Shown: positions 34,052 to 43,033, counted from the stretch's first letter. The stretch: DNA of 64,000 nucleotides from DASXRU01 sp033856235 (GCA_033856235.1 JAWVFI010000081.1:1-64000), one strand, 5' to 3'. The notes: a model not told the origin generated them from the letters alone. Made by a program: numbers and translations.

Positions 34052-34969
34052 CTACCAGTGTTCCAACTCCGCATAGCCGAATCCGCTCTCGCCCAGGTTG
34101 TTCCCGTTGTAGAACATATAAACCTTGTCTTTGTGACGCACAATGCTGGCGTAAGCGATCATCTGCGAATCCCAGCCCCTGTCGGAAACGTCGATCCCGG
34201 CCTGATCGTCTTTTCGGATCCAGTTCAACCCGTCCACTGATTCGGCGTAACCGATGCGATATCCCTTTGAGCGGGTCCGAACCGAATAAAACATTTTATG
34301 GAGGCCGCCATCTTCAATCACAAAAGGCTTTCCAAATGCGTGCTCGTCATCGTTCTCATAGTCGATACACACTCTGCCCGCCGGCGGCCAATTGATGCCA
34401 TCTTCCGACTCCAAATACTTGATGTTGTACATGGGCAGCGGCTTGTCGTTGACCACCGTCCACTCGCTGCCCCCCACGTACCACATTTGAAATTTATTAT
34501 CGCGGCGGCGCACGAATGCGGACGTTCGATTCAACATCTCCGCATCGCTGCGGTCGGTGACGGGCACCTGCAGCCGGCGTTTAAAACTATGGCCACCGTC
34601 TTCGCTGATCGCGAGGCCTTCAAATTGATAGTAGCGAACCTTCATTCCCAGTTGATAACCGACATAGTAGAGGTAGAGTTGGCCTTCAACTTCGACTATG
34701 GAAGTCGGCAGGATTCCGTTTTCGTCAAAAGCCCCGGGGACGCCGATGTCCAGCACCGGTTCGTCTGAAACTCCCACCACTTCCGCCGGATTGTCGGCGC
34801 TGATGTCCACAAAACCGATGCGGCCGACGATATTTTCGTCGCAGAAGGCGACGTACATGCGAATTACTTCGTCGCTAATGAAATATGGCGTCGGCGGAAA
34901 AGCATACTTTTTCGCCCACCATTTACTCCCGTCGGGGACGTAAATTCGACCTTTCTTGTTCCACTTCAC
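34052..34969 (-). CDS. Five-bladed beta-propeller protein (GH43/GH130-like)
   Basis: 305 residues, GTG at 34969, three bases after the NeuD-type gene. Repeated blade motifs: YVAFCDENIVGRIGFVDI, YLYYVGYQLGMKV...LAISEDGGHSF, FQMWYVGGSEW...YLESEDGINWP, HKMFYSVRTRSKGYRIGYAES.DGLNW and VYMFYNGN. The SxDGxxW/F turns are those of glycosidase-like propellers of clans including GH43, GH32 and GH130. The catalytic acid and base cannot be assigned with confidence. No signal peptide, so a cytoplasmic role (sugar binding, phosphorolysis or tailoring) is more likely than polymer degradation. Confidence 0.72.
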   Translation of the reverse strand: MKWNKKGRIYVPDGSKWWAKKYAFPPTPYFISDEVIRMYVAFCDENIVGRIGFVDISADNPAEVVGVSDEPVLDIGVPGAFDENGILPTSIVEVEGQLYLYYVGYQLGMKVRYYQFEGLAISEDGGHSFKRRLQVPVTDRSDAEMLNRTSAFVRRRDNKFQMWYVGGSEWTVVNDKPLPMYNIKYLESEDGINWPPAGRVCIDYENDDEHAFGKPFVIEDGGLHKMFYSVRTRSKGYRIGYAESVDGLNWIRKDDQAGIDVSDRGWDSQMIAYASIVRHKDKVYMFYNGNNLGESGFGYAELEHW

Positions 34970-34972
34970 GAT

Positions 34973-35641
34973 TTACTCTTTGACTCCAAATGCGGTGTGG
35001 CTGTCCTTTGGCAGGGCCTTGGCTGGGTTGCCGACGTAAACTTTTCGCTCTTCGGTATTCTTGTGGACGACGGCGCCCATTCCGATCAGGCAATCCTTTG
35101 CGACCGTCAGATTATTGGCCAGCGAGCTGTTCACACCCAGAAAACAATTCTCGCCGACATCGCAATAGCCGGAAACCACAACGTGCGATGAGATGAAGCA
35201 ATTGTCCCTGATGATCGACTGATGACCGATATGGTTGCCGCTCCAGAGGACCACGTTGTTGCCAATCTTCACCGCGTACTGGACCACGTTGTTTTCCATG
35301 ATCATGCAGTTTTCGCCAATCTCGACGTTGCGCCAGACAAAAGCCCGCGAGCTAACGTACGAAACACAATCGTAGCCCTTCTGTTTCGCCCCCTGATAAA
35401 GTCGCGCGCGCACTCTATTCAACTGCGTGTAAGAAATGGCCGCGAACGCTTTGAATTCCGCCGGCGGATAAAACTGCTCCACCTCTTCAAAAGGGACCAC
35501 GGGAAGATCGAACAAGCGGTCGCGCTTTGCATACTTGCGCTCGACGGAAAAGGCCACCACCTCATGAGGAGAATCGTGGGTGAAGTATTCATAGGCCAGT
35601 TCGGCGGTTTCGCCATCACCAATGATTACCAGCTTGGGCAT
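34973..35641 (-). CDS. NeuD/PglD-type sugar O/N-acyltransferase
   Basis: 222 residues, ATG at 35641. Residues 1-75 are the small Rossmann-like PglD N-domain (KLVIIGDGETAELAYEYF). Then comes a left-handed beta-helix of hexapeptides: VWRNVEIGENCMIMENNVVQ, IGNNVVLWSGNHIGHQS, VGENCFLGVNSSLANN. W-x-G-N-H-I-G-H carries the catalytic His. It acetylates an amino or hydroxyl group of a nucleotide sugar and is a good candidate partner for the Fdt amino sugar. Confidence 0.87.
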   Translation of the reverse strand: MPKLVIIGDGETAELAYEYFTHDSPHEVVAFSVERKYAKRDRLFDLPVVPFEEVEQFYPPAEFKAFAAISYTQLNRVRARLYQGAKQKGYDCVSYVSSRAFVWRNVEIGENCMIMENNVVQYAVKIGNNVVLWSGNHIGHQSIIRDNCFISSHVVVSGYCDVGENCFLGVNSSLANNLTVAKDCLIGMGAVVHKNTEERKVYVGNPAKALPKDSHTAFGVKE

Positions 35642-35663
35642 TTTGATATCGAAAAAGTTCGGA

Positions 35664-35687
35664 GGACAGGCAGGAATGCCTGTTCTA
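35664..35687. repeat. Short palindromic hairpin
   Basis: GGACAGGCAGGAATGCCTGTTC folds into a single stem (ACAGGCA/TGCCTGT). It lies just beyond the stop of the methyltransferase at 35690 and may act as a 3'-end hairpin. There is no T-run, so it is not a classical terminator. Confidence 0.55.
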
Positions 35688-35689
35688 CC

Positions 35690-36433
35690 TTAGCTCTTGG
35701 TCGTATAGGTCGCGAGCAGACTTACGCCGAAAGGAAGTGGTGCGCGATCGATTAGAAAGCGCTCGGAACTAAAGACCACTGCCAGAATCTCATTCAGCGG
35801 TCCGGGTTTACTGTCATCAAAATCACTGCGGGGCTGCTGAGCTTTCTTCAGCAAACGGCGCGACCAACGCAGCCCGGCGGCCAGCGGAAACAACAGCGTA
35901 TTGAAATAGGTAATCCGGTAATCGCTCAGCCCTCCGGCATCAAACAGCCGCCGCAGCGATCGCTTCGTATAGCGGCGCCGGTGCTCGCTAATTAGATCCT
36001 GGCCGCCCCAGATGCTGGGCAATGCGGGAACTGTGATTAGCAGGAGCCCTCCGGGCTTAACCAGGCGCGAAACTTCTTTCAAACCCTGGCCATCGTCGTC
36101 GAGGTGCTCAAGTACGTCGAGGGCCAGCACCGCATCAAACGAATGATCTTTGAGCGGGGCGGTTTCCAGCGAACCTACGACAAATTGAATCCCTTCTGAC
36201 GAGCGCGCGTGCAGCGGCTCAACATCCAGGCCAACAACCTTGCCGCCGGCGTTGGTGTACTGGGTTAGCCATTGCAGACCTTCGGCGGGCCCACAACCAA
36301 CCGACAGGATCCGTTTCGGCGACGAGCCGTTTAGCCGGCGGCTGAGGATCGACTCCAGTACCCGCTGGCGTCCGCGGAACCACCAGTGCCAGTCTTCCAG
36401 CTCGCCATAACCTTTTGCAAAATCCTTTTTCAT
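35690..36433 (-). CDS. Class I SAM-dependent methyltransferase
   Basis: 247 residues, ATG at 36433, one base from the stop of the glycosyltransferase upstream. RILSVGCGPAEGLQWLTQY is motif I, VVGLDVEPLHARSS ends strand 2, and FDAVLALDVLEHLDDDGQGL gives motif II. C-terminal hydrophobic segment LFPLAAGLRWSRRLL. Methyltransf_11/23 type. Paired with a polyprenyl-phosphate glycosyltransferase, so it may act on lipid-linked sugar; that is inference. Confidence 0.84.
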   Translation of the reverse strand: MKKDFAKGYGELEDWHWWFRGRQRVLESILSRRLNGSSPKRILSVGCGPAEGLQWLTQYTNAGGKVVGLDVEPLHARSSEGIQFVVGSLETAPLKDHSFDAVLALDVLEHLDDDGQGLKEVSRLVKPGGLLLITVPALPSIWGGQDLISEHRRRYTKRSLRRLFDAGGLSDYRITYFNTLLFPLAAGLRWSRRLLKKAQQPRSDFDDSKPGPLNEILAVVFSSERFLIDRAPLPFGVSLLATYTTKS

Positions 36434-36434
36434 A

Positions 36435-37370
36435 CTACTCGGTAAATCCGGTGCGCGAGCTGATCAAATACAGTGGCCGGCCCCGCACTTCGTCATAAAC
36501 GCGTCCCAGATATTCGCCAATAACTCCCAACATAATCATCTGCACGCCACCAATGAAAAGAATCAACGCACTGGTTGAAGCCCAGCCCTGAGGAACGTGA
36601 GGCTTGGTGATACGAATCAGCATTACCCAGATCGTCATCAGGAACCCGGCCGAGGCCGACAGAATGCCGAACCATGCAGCCAGCCGCAGCGGAAAGGAGG
36701 AAAAGCCCACGTAGCCTGACAGCGCGAGTTGCACCAGCTTCCGCATGCTGTACTTCGGCTCGCCCGCATTTCTTGCTTCGCGTTCGTATTCAACGCCAAT
36801 CTGCTTAAAGCCCACCCAACTCCTCAAGCCCCGCAAAAACCTGTTCCGCTCAGGCAGGGCCGTCAGCGTTGCTACCACGCGGTGGTCCAGCAAACAGAAA
36901 TCCCCGGCGTCCAGGGGGGTCTCAATGTTCGCAACAAATTTCATGCTGCGATAGAAGACACTGTAGGCAGTCCGCTTCCAGATCGATTCCTTGCGACGGC
37001 GCCGGATAGCGTAGACAACCTGATAGCCTTCACGCCATCTATCAACAAACGTCCTTAAGACCTCAGGCGGATCCTGCAGGTCCGAGTCCATCAACACCAC
37101 TGCCTCTCCGCGCGAGCTGTCGAGACCGGCTTGCAAGGCCGCCTGGTGCCCAAAGTTGCGGGAAAAGTGAATCACCTTGTAGCGTCCGTCGCGCGCATTG
37201 ATGGCATCCAGCATTTCGCTGGAGCCATCGCGACTGCCGTCATCCACAAACAAAACTTCGAACGCGCCACCGGAAACTTCCTCGATGACCGGGTGCAATC
37301 TGGTCTCCAGCACTTCGAGATTCTCCCGTTCGTTGTAAACGGGAAAAACGACTGAAACTAAGGGGCGCAT
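36435..37370 (-). CDS. GT2 polyprenyl-phosphate glycosyltransferase (GtrB/DPMS-like)
   Basis: 311 residues from ATG at 37370; a TTG at 37394 is the other option but would overlap the upstream gene. SVVFPVYNERENLEVLE, VLFVDDGSRDGSSEML, HFSRNFGHQAALQAGLD and VVLMDSDLQDPPEVL are the hallmarks. Two C-terminal membrane helices lie at about residues 225-250 and 260-285, as in GtrB and ArnC. It would make undecaprenyl-phosphate-sugar for a GT-C enzyme on the outer face, and the gene directly upstream (37378) looks like such an enzyme. Confidence 0.9.
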   Translation of the reverse strand: MRPLVSVVFPVYNERENLEVLETRLHPVIEEVSGGAFEVLFVDDGSRDGSSEMLDAINARDGRYKVIHFSRNFGHQAALQAGLDSSRGEAVVLMDSDLQDPPEVLRTFVDRWREGYQVVYAIRRRRKESIWKRTAYSVFYRSMKFVANIETPLDAGDFCLLDHRVVATLTALPERNRFLRGLRSWVGFKQIGVEYEREARNAGEPKYSMRKLVQLALSGYVGFSSFPLRLAAWFGILSASAGFLMTIWVMLIRITKPHVPQGWASTSALILFIGGVQMIMLGVIGEYLGRVYDEVRGRPLYLISSRTGFTE

Positions 37371-37377
37371 GTTCGTC

Positions 37378-38940
37378 TCAGTTGGCGCTATCAAGCTTGT
37401 GGGTTTGGGATGGCCGGGCCAGATAGTTTACTCCCATCCCTAACAAATCCCATTTCATCAAAAACCACAAAAGGATGGCGGTCAACAAAACAATCCCGCC
37501 CTGGATCAGGTACATCTGATGTGACATCCACGGCCCGGAACTCATGAAGTAGTGTTGCAGGGGGAAATTAAGCAGACTGTCCATCGTTTCATCATCCACC
37601 TGCGGTCCGGTATTGAAGGTGTACCACATTTTCGAGTAAAAGAGGCAAAGCAAGACCCACACCGGCAAGCTGCGGAATTTCAACCCGGCGCGATCCAGCA
37701 TGCACACAAGAATTATGAAAAAAGTACTGACAATATTTATCTGGTAGCGGGATTGCGCATTAATGCTGAGGAGGAAGTTCAAGATCAGAGCCATTCGCAT
37801 TCCTGGGCCGAAACGGGCCAGCGCCTCGCAGAACGGCCTCCAGAACAACACCAGCAGCAGAATAGCCGGGCCATAGTAAACGGCGTGAGCTACCAGAAAA
37901 ATCACCGGCTCAGTCAGGGCGACCAAAAGACTGTGAATAAGAAAACTCTTAAAGGGCCAACCTCCCGCTTCACCGTTGGCCATGAAATGGATCGCCAACT
38001 TCAGGGCCAACATTAACGCGATAACAATCGCTACCCTCGGTTTCCATAGTTTCCCGAAGATCATTTTGAAGTTGAACAGGTCTGCGTCTGCCAGCAGGCG
38101 GCGAAGTCCGAAGAAGAGATAGACCATCACCGCGGCCAGGCTCAGGTACATAAGAGCGAAGTCAATCCTCAGCGCCCGCCCCAGGAAATATAAGTACATG
38201 GCGAGCTTGGCCGGCCGCAGTAAAAAACCGTAGAGGAGCAGCGTGATGAAACAGACGGCGGCCGCGATGAACGTGGCTAGCCGCAGGCTGCGCGTTTGCG
38301 GCGCCTCACTCTCCGTGCCGGATGTCTTCTCAAAGGGAAAGATGAATAGAAGTGCCGCCATGTAAGGCACCGTCGGCCAGGTGAAGGCTCCGGCGATCAT
38401 CACCAGCAACAGGCCCCATGCTTTGTTGCTAACAAAAAAGTAGAACGTCAGCAGTCCGAGCGTGAAGGCGGTCGTGTCGGTCAGGGTCGAATGGTAAAAG
38501 TTGTTCTTCAGAATCGCGTAGTTAAGAAATAGGAAAGCGAAGCCCAGCCACTTTCCCTGACTGCGTAAACTTAGCCGGTCCGCGATACGGCCCCAGAGAT
38601 AAACCGAGAAGAGGACCAGGATGAAGTTATAGGCATCAAACCCGCGCAGGATGTTTTGATCTGACAGCGGCGCTCGAAGCGCTCGCAACCCGTAGTGCAC
38701 GATCGCGCTGGGAAGGATTCGCTGCACATAGTATTCCGGGACGCCGTGGACGAAGATGCTGCCATAAAAATCTCTTACCCAACCGGCATACCAGAGACCG
38801 TCCCAACCAAACCCCCCGTTCACTGTCAGCCGCTCAGCCCAAAGGATATTCGCCGCTCCGATCAGCGCCATGAGGAGCAGCATCAGAGTGTTAGTCCGCC
38901 TCAAAATCAGGCTTGGCTCGGCCTTCAGGGTTGGAGTCAA
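37378..38940 (-). CDS. Multi-spanning membrane protein, GT-C glycosyltransferase-like
   Basis: 520 residues, TTG start at 38940. First helix LMLLLMALIGAANILWA, then a periplasmic loop with NGGFGWDGLWYAGWVRD containing an acidic residue as in GT-C enzymes. About 11-12 more helices follow. I do not recognise a named family. The pairing with a GtrB-like gene 7 bases downstream suggests a two-part system that glycosylates glycan or lipid outside the membrane. A Wzy polymerase is the alternative reading. Low certainty on function, high on being a real gene. Confidence 0.7.
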   Translation of the reverse strand: MTPTLKAEPSLILRRTNTLMLLLMALIGAANILWAERLTVNGGFGWDGLWYAGWVRDFYGSIFVHGVPEYYVQRILPSAIVHYGLRALRAPLSDQNILRGFDAYNFILVLFSVYLWGRIADRLSLRSQGKWLGFAFLFLNYAILKNNFYHSTLTDTTAFTLGLLTFYFFVSNKAWGLLLVMIAGAFTWPTVPYMAALLFIFPFEKTSGTESEAPQTRSLRLATFIAAAVCFITLLLYGFLLRPAKLAMYLYFLGRALRIDFALMYLSLAAVMVYLFFGLRRLLADADLFNFKMIFGKLWKPRVAIVIALMLALKLAIHFMANGEAGGWPFKSFLIHSLLVALTEPVIFLVAHAVYYGPAILLLVLFWRPFCEALARFGPGMRMALILNFLLSINAQSRYQINIVSTFFIILVCMLDRAGLKFRSLPVWVLLCLFYSKMWYTFNTGPQVDDETMDSLLNFPLQHYFMSSGPWMSHQMYLIQGGIVLLTAILLWFLMKWDLLGMGVNYLARPSQTHKLDSAN

Positions 38941-39038
38941 TTGCGTGTTGCCGGCGGCTAACTGGAGTAAGGCCGGCCCAGGGATTCAGATTGAAAGTGC
39001 ACCGTAGTTTAGGAGACAGGATTTAGCGTCGTCAATAG

Positions 39039-40703
39039 TTACTTTGCAGGTTCCGACGCGAGCGTGTGCCGGGAGCGCACGATGAGGTCGTAGATTCTCT
39101 GTTCGAACAAGCTCCGTGGCTGGAAGTGCGGCTGAAACACTCCCTTCAGCAGGCGCAGGAACCGGCTTGGCGATCGCAGGTAACTAAGGACGTAGAAGAT
39201 CACCATGCCCATGACGCGGTAAAACAGAAGCTCCCGGCCGGGCACGTGGCGGCAAAAAGTCTTGGTCACGGTGAAGTCAAACTGGGTCATCAGGGTGGCG
39301 AAATAGTCGTCATCGATCCTCGCGCCGAATACTTCATCGCGCTGCAGCTCGGCAAAGAGCTCAGAGCCTGGATAAGGCGAAAAGGCCGAGATGTTGCAGT
39401 CGTCGACTTTCTTGCACGCCAGTTTCCAGGCAAACGTCAAAGTGTGGAAAATGTCTGCCCGAGTTTCAAAGGGAAAGCCGATGATGAAATTCAACTTGGA
39501 AGTGATTCCATTCCCGACGGCCGCCGCGATGGAAACCTCGAGGTTCTTCAGGTTGACACGCTTCTTGATCATGTCGAGCGTCCGTTGCGAACCACTTTCG
39601 GGAGCGTAAACGAGAAATTCGCAGCCGGTCCGGGCCAGGCCTTTGATAACTTCGTCGTCCAAACTCTCTGAGCGAGTTCCGGAAGGGAGCTGCCAACTGA
39701 TTCGAATATCGCGACGCTCCAGCTCTGTAATGAACTCGAGGATCCACTCGCGCTTTACGATCGCCGTCAGATCGTAAAAATCGACGCTGTTGATTCCGTA
39801 GTTGTCCCGATGGGCGACGATTTCGTCAATCACGTCGGAGACGGGACGCAGCACGTAACGCGTGGTCCACATCGAAGGGCTGGAGCAGAAAGTGCATTGA
39901 TACGGACAGCCTCTGGTGGCCAGCATCGCGATGTTGCGCCCATGGCTGATGCCCATCGTAAAGTTCGGTTGAAAGTAAGGTTCGACGTCGATCAGGTGCC
40001 ACGCCGGCCACGGCATCTTGCGGATGTCGGCAACGCGGGGAGCCAGGGCGCTCTCAACAAACTGGTCGTCCTTCAAATAAACGACGCCGTTAACACCCTC
40101 CGCCGTTTCTCCTGAACGCAGCCGGTGCACTAACTCCATCAGCGCGAGCTCACCCTCGCCGCGCACCAGATAATCAATCGCCGGACAGTCGCGCAAAGTG
40201 TATTCCGACATCGCCGTCGGATGTTCCCCGCCCACGATGATCGTGGCGTGGGGAAAAGCCCGCCGAATTCTGTTGATGTAATTCCGTACCTGGGGCCATT
40301 CCTGGGAAAACATGATCGAGACACCGATGATGTCCGTTTCCGGATCGATCATGGCGATCGATTTTTCCTCGTCCAGGCCCTGGACCTTGTATGGCCCATC
40401 CGGCGACAGGAAGATGTTGTCGGCATCGAGGCCGGGGCAGTCAATAATTTTGACCGGGTAGTTCGACTTTTCCAGAACTGCCCCGAGATAGGCCAGGCCA
40501 AGGGGCATGGTCAGCGGCGTGCTGTAGGAATTCTTTGAGAAGTAGATCGGCGGCGCAATCAGCGTGACCACGCGGCGGCCTTCGACGTCAGGATTGGCGA
40601 ACAGCGAAAACGCGTCGCCAATCTCCAGCTTACTGGAGGCGCGACCGTAGGATATGTTCCGGGGTGGAATGTAAGTCGACGGCGACGGCAGTTCTGTGAC
40701 CAT
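39039..40703 (-). CDS. B12-binding-domain radical SAM protein
   Basis: 554 residues from ATG at 40703 with AGGA nine bases upstream; a TTG at 40709 is possible. N-terminal cobalamin-binding-like domain: PLTMPLGLAYLGAVLEKSNY, GVSIMFSQEWPQV, TIIVGGEHPTAMSE, without a DxHxxG motif. The radical SAM core follows with the cluster motif CPYQCTFC in LATRGCPYQCTFCSSPSMW. Then VDFYDLTAIVKREW, PESGSQRTLDMIKKRV and IIGFPFETRADIF. Class B enzymes mostly methylate unactivated carbons or rearrange skeletons. Possible C-methylation of a sugar or lipid carrier; substrate unknown. Confidence 0.87.
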   Translation of the reverse strand: MVTELPSPSTYIPPRNISYGRASSKLEIGDAFSLFANPDVEGRRVVTLIAPPIYFSKNSYSTPLTMPLGLAYLGAVLEKSNYPVKIIDCPGLDADNIFLSPDGPYKVQGLDEEKSIAMIDPETDIIGVSIMFSQEWPQVRNYINRIRRAFPHATIIVGGEHPTAMSEYTLRDCPAIDYLVRGEGELALMELVHRLRSGETAEGVNGVVYLKDDQFVESALAPRVADIRKMPWPAWHLIDVEPYFQPNFTMGISHGRNIAMLATRGCPYQCTFCSSPSMWTTRYVLRPVSDVIDEIVAHRDNYGINSVDFYDLTAIVKREWILEFITELERRDIRISWQLPSGTRSESLDDEVIKGLARTGCEFLVYAPESGSQRTLDMIKKRVNLKNLEVSIAAAVGNGITSKLNFIIGFPFETRADIFHTLTFAWKLACKKVDDCNISAFSPYPGSELFAELQRDEVFGARIDDDYFATLMTQFDFTVTKTFCRHVPGRELLFYRVMGMVIFYVLSYLRSPSRFLRLLKGVFQPHFQPRSLFEQRIYDLIVRSRHTLASEPAK

Positions 40704-40742
40704 CTGCAACAGTCCTTAGATTAAGTGACGTCTTGGGATTTC

Positions 40743-40771
40743 AGACTAATGTGGCCTTGATCCATAGTCAA
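40743..40771 (-). promoter_or_regulatory. Predicted sigma-70-type promoter
   Basis: Minus strand TTGACT (40771-40766), 17-base spacer, TAGTCT (40748-40743). About 40 bases upstream of the radical SAM ATG. It probably drives the run 40703 to 35690 or beyond, because later gaps are short. Confidence 0.55.
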
Positions 40772-40817
40772 GTTGGTGACGGTCTTGGGGTTGAGTGAGC
40801 AGGCCCAGAGGTCAGGC

Positions 40818-41732
40818 CTAGACGATGTCCGCAAACGTCTTTTCCATCCGGCGAAAGGAATACGAGGCGTAGACCAGCAAAACCACCGTAATCAAGGCCG
40901 AGATACCCAGGGCAATCCAGTCAATCGCGCCCCCAAAGAGGGACGCCCGGTAAGCGTCGATAATGCCGGTCAGCGGGTTCAGCCCGAAGATCCAACGGTA
41001 TTTGTTCGGCAAAGCGTTTGAGGGATAAAAGACCGGCGACGCAAACATCCACATCTGCACGATGAACGGCAAAGCAAACCTGACATCCCGGTACTTCACA
41101 TTGAGAGCCGATAACCACATCCCCACGCTCATGGCCAGCAAGGCCGTCAGGAAAACCAGCACGGGGAACAACAGCAGGTTCCAGGTGGGACCAATCTGGT
41201 AATAGACCATCAAGCCGATGAGCAGCACGAAGGCGATGAAAAAATCCACCAGGCCCGCGGCCACGGCCGCTCCGGGGATAATCATCCGGGGGAAGTAAAC
41301 CTTCGTAATCAGGTTGGCGCTTCCCACCAGACTGTTGCCACTCGTGGTGATGGCGTTGGAAAAGAAGGTCCAGGGCAACAGTCCTGCATAAGCAAAGATG
41401 GGATAGGGAATGCCTCCGGTACGGGTTTCGAAGCCTCCTAACCGGCCGAATATCAGCGTCGATATCAGCATCGTCAGGAGCGGTTGCAGAATCGCCCAGA
41501 CCACCCCCAGCGCAGTCTGCTTGTAACGGACTTTGACGTCGCGCCAGGTAAGAAAGTAAACCAGTTCTCGATAAGCCCAGAGGTCGCGGAGGTTGAGTGC
41601 GACCCATGATTTGCTCGGCTCAATAACCACCATGGGCTGGTCGCCCAGCGTCGCTGGGGCCACGCGTCCCGCCTTAGTCGGCGTCACGGCTGATCCTGGA
41701 TTGTGCGCGGGTTCGAATTCAGGCAAGGCCAT
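40818..41732 (-). CDS. wzm: ABC polysaccharide exporter permease (Wzm/KpsM-type)
   Basis: 304 residues, ATG at 41732. A cytoplasmic N-terminus of about 60 residues precedes LRDLWAYRELVYFLTWRDVKVRYKQTALGVVWAI, the ABC-2 permease entry motif. Six hydrophobic helices follow, with FLTALLAMSVGMWLSALNVKYRDVRF and MWMFASPVFYPSNALP near the fourth and fifth. With Wzt (15466) it would export a complete lipid-linked glycan. The gene stands apart from wzt and does not share a transcript with it. Confidence 0.9.
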   Translation of the reverse strand: MALPEFEPAHNPGSAVTPTKAGRVAPATLGDQPMVVIEPSKSWVALNLRDLWAYRELVYFLTWRDVKVRYKQTALGVVWAILQPLLTMLISTLIFGRLGGFETRTGGIPYPIFAYAGLLPWTFFSNAITTSGNSLVGSANLITKVYFPRMIIPGAAVAAGLVDFFIAFVLLIGLMVYYQIGPTWNLLLFPVLVFLTALLAMSVGMWLSALNVKYRDVRFALPFIVQMWMFASPVFYPSNALPNKYRWIFGLNPLTGIIDAYRASLFGGAIDWIALGISALITVVLLVYASYSFRRMEKTFADIV

Positions 41733-41892
41733 CGAGTTGATGGAAAAGTCAAAAGGCTAATCCGTGAGTTTCCTTATGCTTGTCCGCGCGGCGCGGAGCA
41801 AAAATCAATATGCGTTTAACGGAGAGTCAGTCTAGCTACCACCCATGGGCGCGTCAAGGTAATGAGTTTGAAATGATGAGACTTTCCTGCCG

Positions 41893-41985
41893 GAGCAAAC
41901 TAAAGTTTGAACTCTATACACCTGTTGGGTTGGAGACTCCACGCGCATGACAGGCGCATAGAGTACAAGCTTTAGCTTGCGGCTT
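41893..41985. repeat. Family G hairpin pair, copy 3 (divergent arms)
   Basis: Left hairpin CAAACTAAAGTTTG followed by AACTCTATACACCTGT. Right part ATAGAGTACAAGCTTTAGCT matches the end of copy 1. Lies between the permease gene and the terminator of the beta-helix gene. It is the last copy of any dispersed family before 61859. Confidence 0.68.
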
Positions 41986-42007
41986 CGCCCTCGCCGAGGT
42001 AAGGCGC

Positions 42008-42044
42008 AAAAAAACTTCACCCCCGGACCGGGCCGGAGGTGAAG
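42008..42044 (-). terminator. Rho-independent terminator of beta-helix gene 1
   Basis: On the minus strand a 12-base stem, CTTCACCTCCGG/CCGGGGGTGAAG with CCCGGT in the loop, is followed by seven T. It begins 29 bases after the stop at 42073. Confidence 0.9.
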
Positions 42045-42072
42045 GAGTTGGGATCGAACCTGCTGATGCAGC

Positions 42073-43005
42073 CTACTTGCCGTTGAACAGAGTGCCGTTC
42101 GGATCCTGGTTCGTCGAGTTCCCCATGATCGTGTTGTTGCCACCCGTGTCCACAAACCCGCCGCCGAGGCCGAGGGCGTTGGCGTTTTGCGAGATTAGGC
42201 ACCTGGCAATGCGAGCGCGCGTGTTGGCGACGACGTTGATGCCGGTCGAGCTTCCGGTGATCAGCGATCCATCGATGTTAACTTCGGTGGCCGAACCTGT
42301 TAGGTTCACGCCGGTGCCGGAGTTCAACCCGATGTTGCTGTCGCGGACGCTACCGCGCGTGCCGTTGCGTGCGTTGATGCCGGTAGCGCATTTCGTAATA
42401 CTCACACCGGTGTAATCGATGGATGTCGAGTTGGCACCACTCGCGTTCGTGTCGATGCCGCTCGCGCCGCAATTGCGGATGGTTGTGTTTCTGACGTGCA
42501 ATTGAGGATTACCCGTCGTGTCCACGATAATCCCATTTGTCGTGAATCCATCGACCAGCACGTTCTCGACGAAGAGAGCATTGCCCGCGATCATGCGAAT
42601 ACCATTGGTGCCGGTGCTGGCGCCATTGATGTTCAGGCCATCCAGACGCACGGTCTTGCGAACGTCCGCTGCATCCGTGATGTTCACCAAAACACCTTGG
42701 GGAGCAAGTGCCGCCAGAATCGAGCCGTAGCCCTGACCGCCACCGCCACCATTGATGGTGATCGACTTGGTAATGGTAACTGTGCCGAACCCGCCCGGAT
42801 CGAGAGTGCTGATCTCACCGTCCTTGGCGGTCTTGGAGATCGCGCCGGCGTATGTCTTGCAGGGGGCGGTGCGGCTGCACGGGTTAACGTCATCGCCTAC
42901 GCCTGACACCCACGTACGGGTGGCCTGTGCCTGCGCCAGGGAAGCGCAGGATACCGCGAAGATTACTAAGGCTAAAGCCTTAAGGGTGAAACGAAGCTGG
43001 TTCAT
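42073..43005 (-). CDS. Secreted right-handed beta-helix repeat protein 1
   Basis: 310 residues from ATG at 43005, with GGAGA eight bases upstream. Signal peptide with hydrophobic LKALALVIFAVSCA and likely cleavage after LAQAQ. Mature protein starts ATRTWVSGVGDDVNPCSRTA, a block nearly identical in all four paralogues, with two Cys. Then DLDP-like LDPGGFGTVTITKSITINGG and about eight turns of parallel beta-helix (IRMIAGNALFVENVLVDGF, VRNTTIRNCGASGID and so on). Family knowledge: such solenoids bind or cleave polysaccharides. No catalytic residue can be named here. Last gene of the first HYR/beta-helix unit. Confidence 0.87.
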   Translation of the reverse strand: MNQLRFTLKALALVIFAVSCASLAQAQATRTWVSGVGDDVNPCSRTAPCKTYAGAISKTAKDGEISTLDPGGFGTVTITKSITINGGGGGQGYGSILAALAPQGVLVNITDAADVRKTVRLDGLNINGASTGTNGIRMIAGNALFVENVLVDGFTTNGIIVDTTGNPQLHVRNTTIRNCGASGIDTNASGANSTSIDYTGVSITKCATGINARNGTRGSVRDSNIGLNSGTGVNLTGSATEVNIDGSLITGSSTGINVVANTRARIARCLISQNANALGLGGGFVDTGGNNTIMGNSTNQDPNGTLFNGK

Positions 43006-43033
43006 TTGGAGTCTCCTTTTCCTGCTGAAGTTT

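Noticed and set aside
37371..37394. TTG start at 37394 for the GtrB-like gene
   Set aside because: It would overlap the upstream gene by 17 bases, and the ATG at 37370 directly precedes the conserved PLVSVVFPVYN strand.
42045..42075. tRNA-like GGTTCGATCCC on the minus strand near the beta-helix stop
   Set aside because: The flanking bases cannot form a T-stem, and no anticodon or acceptor arm fits. It is simply the region between stop codon and terminator.
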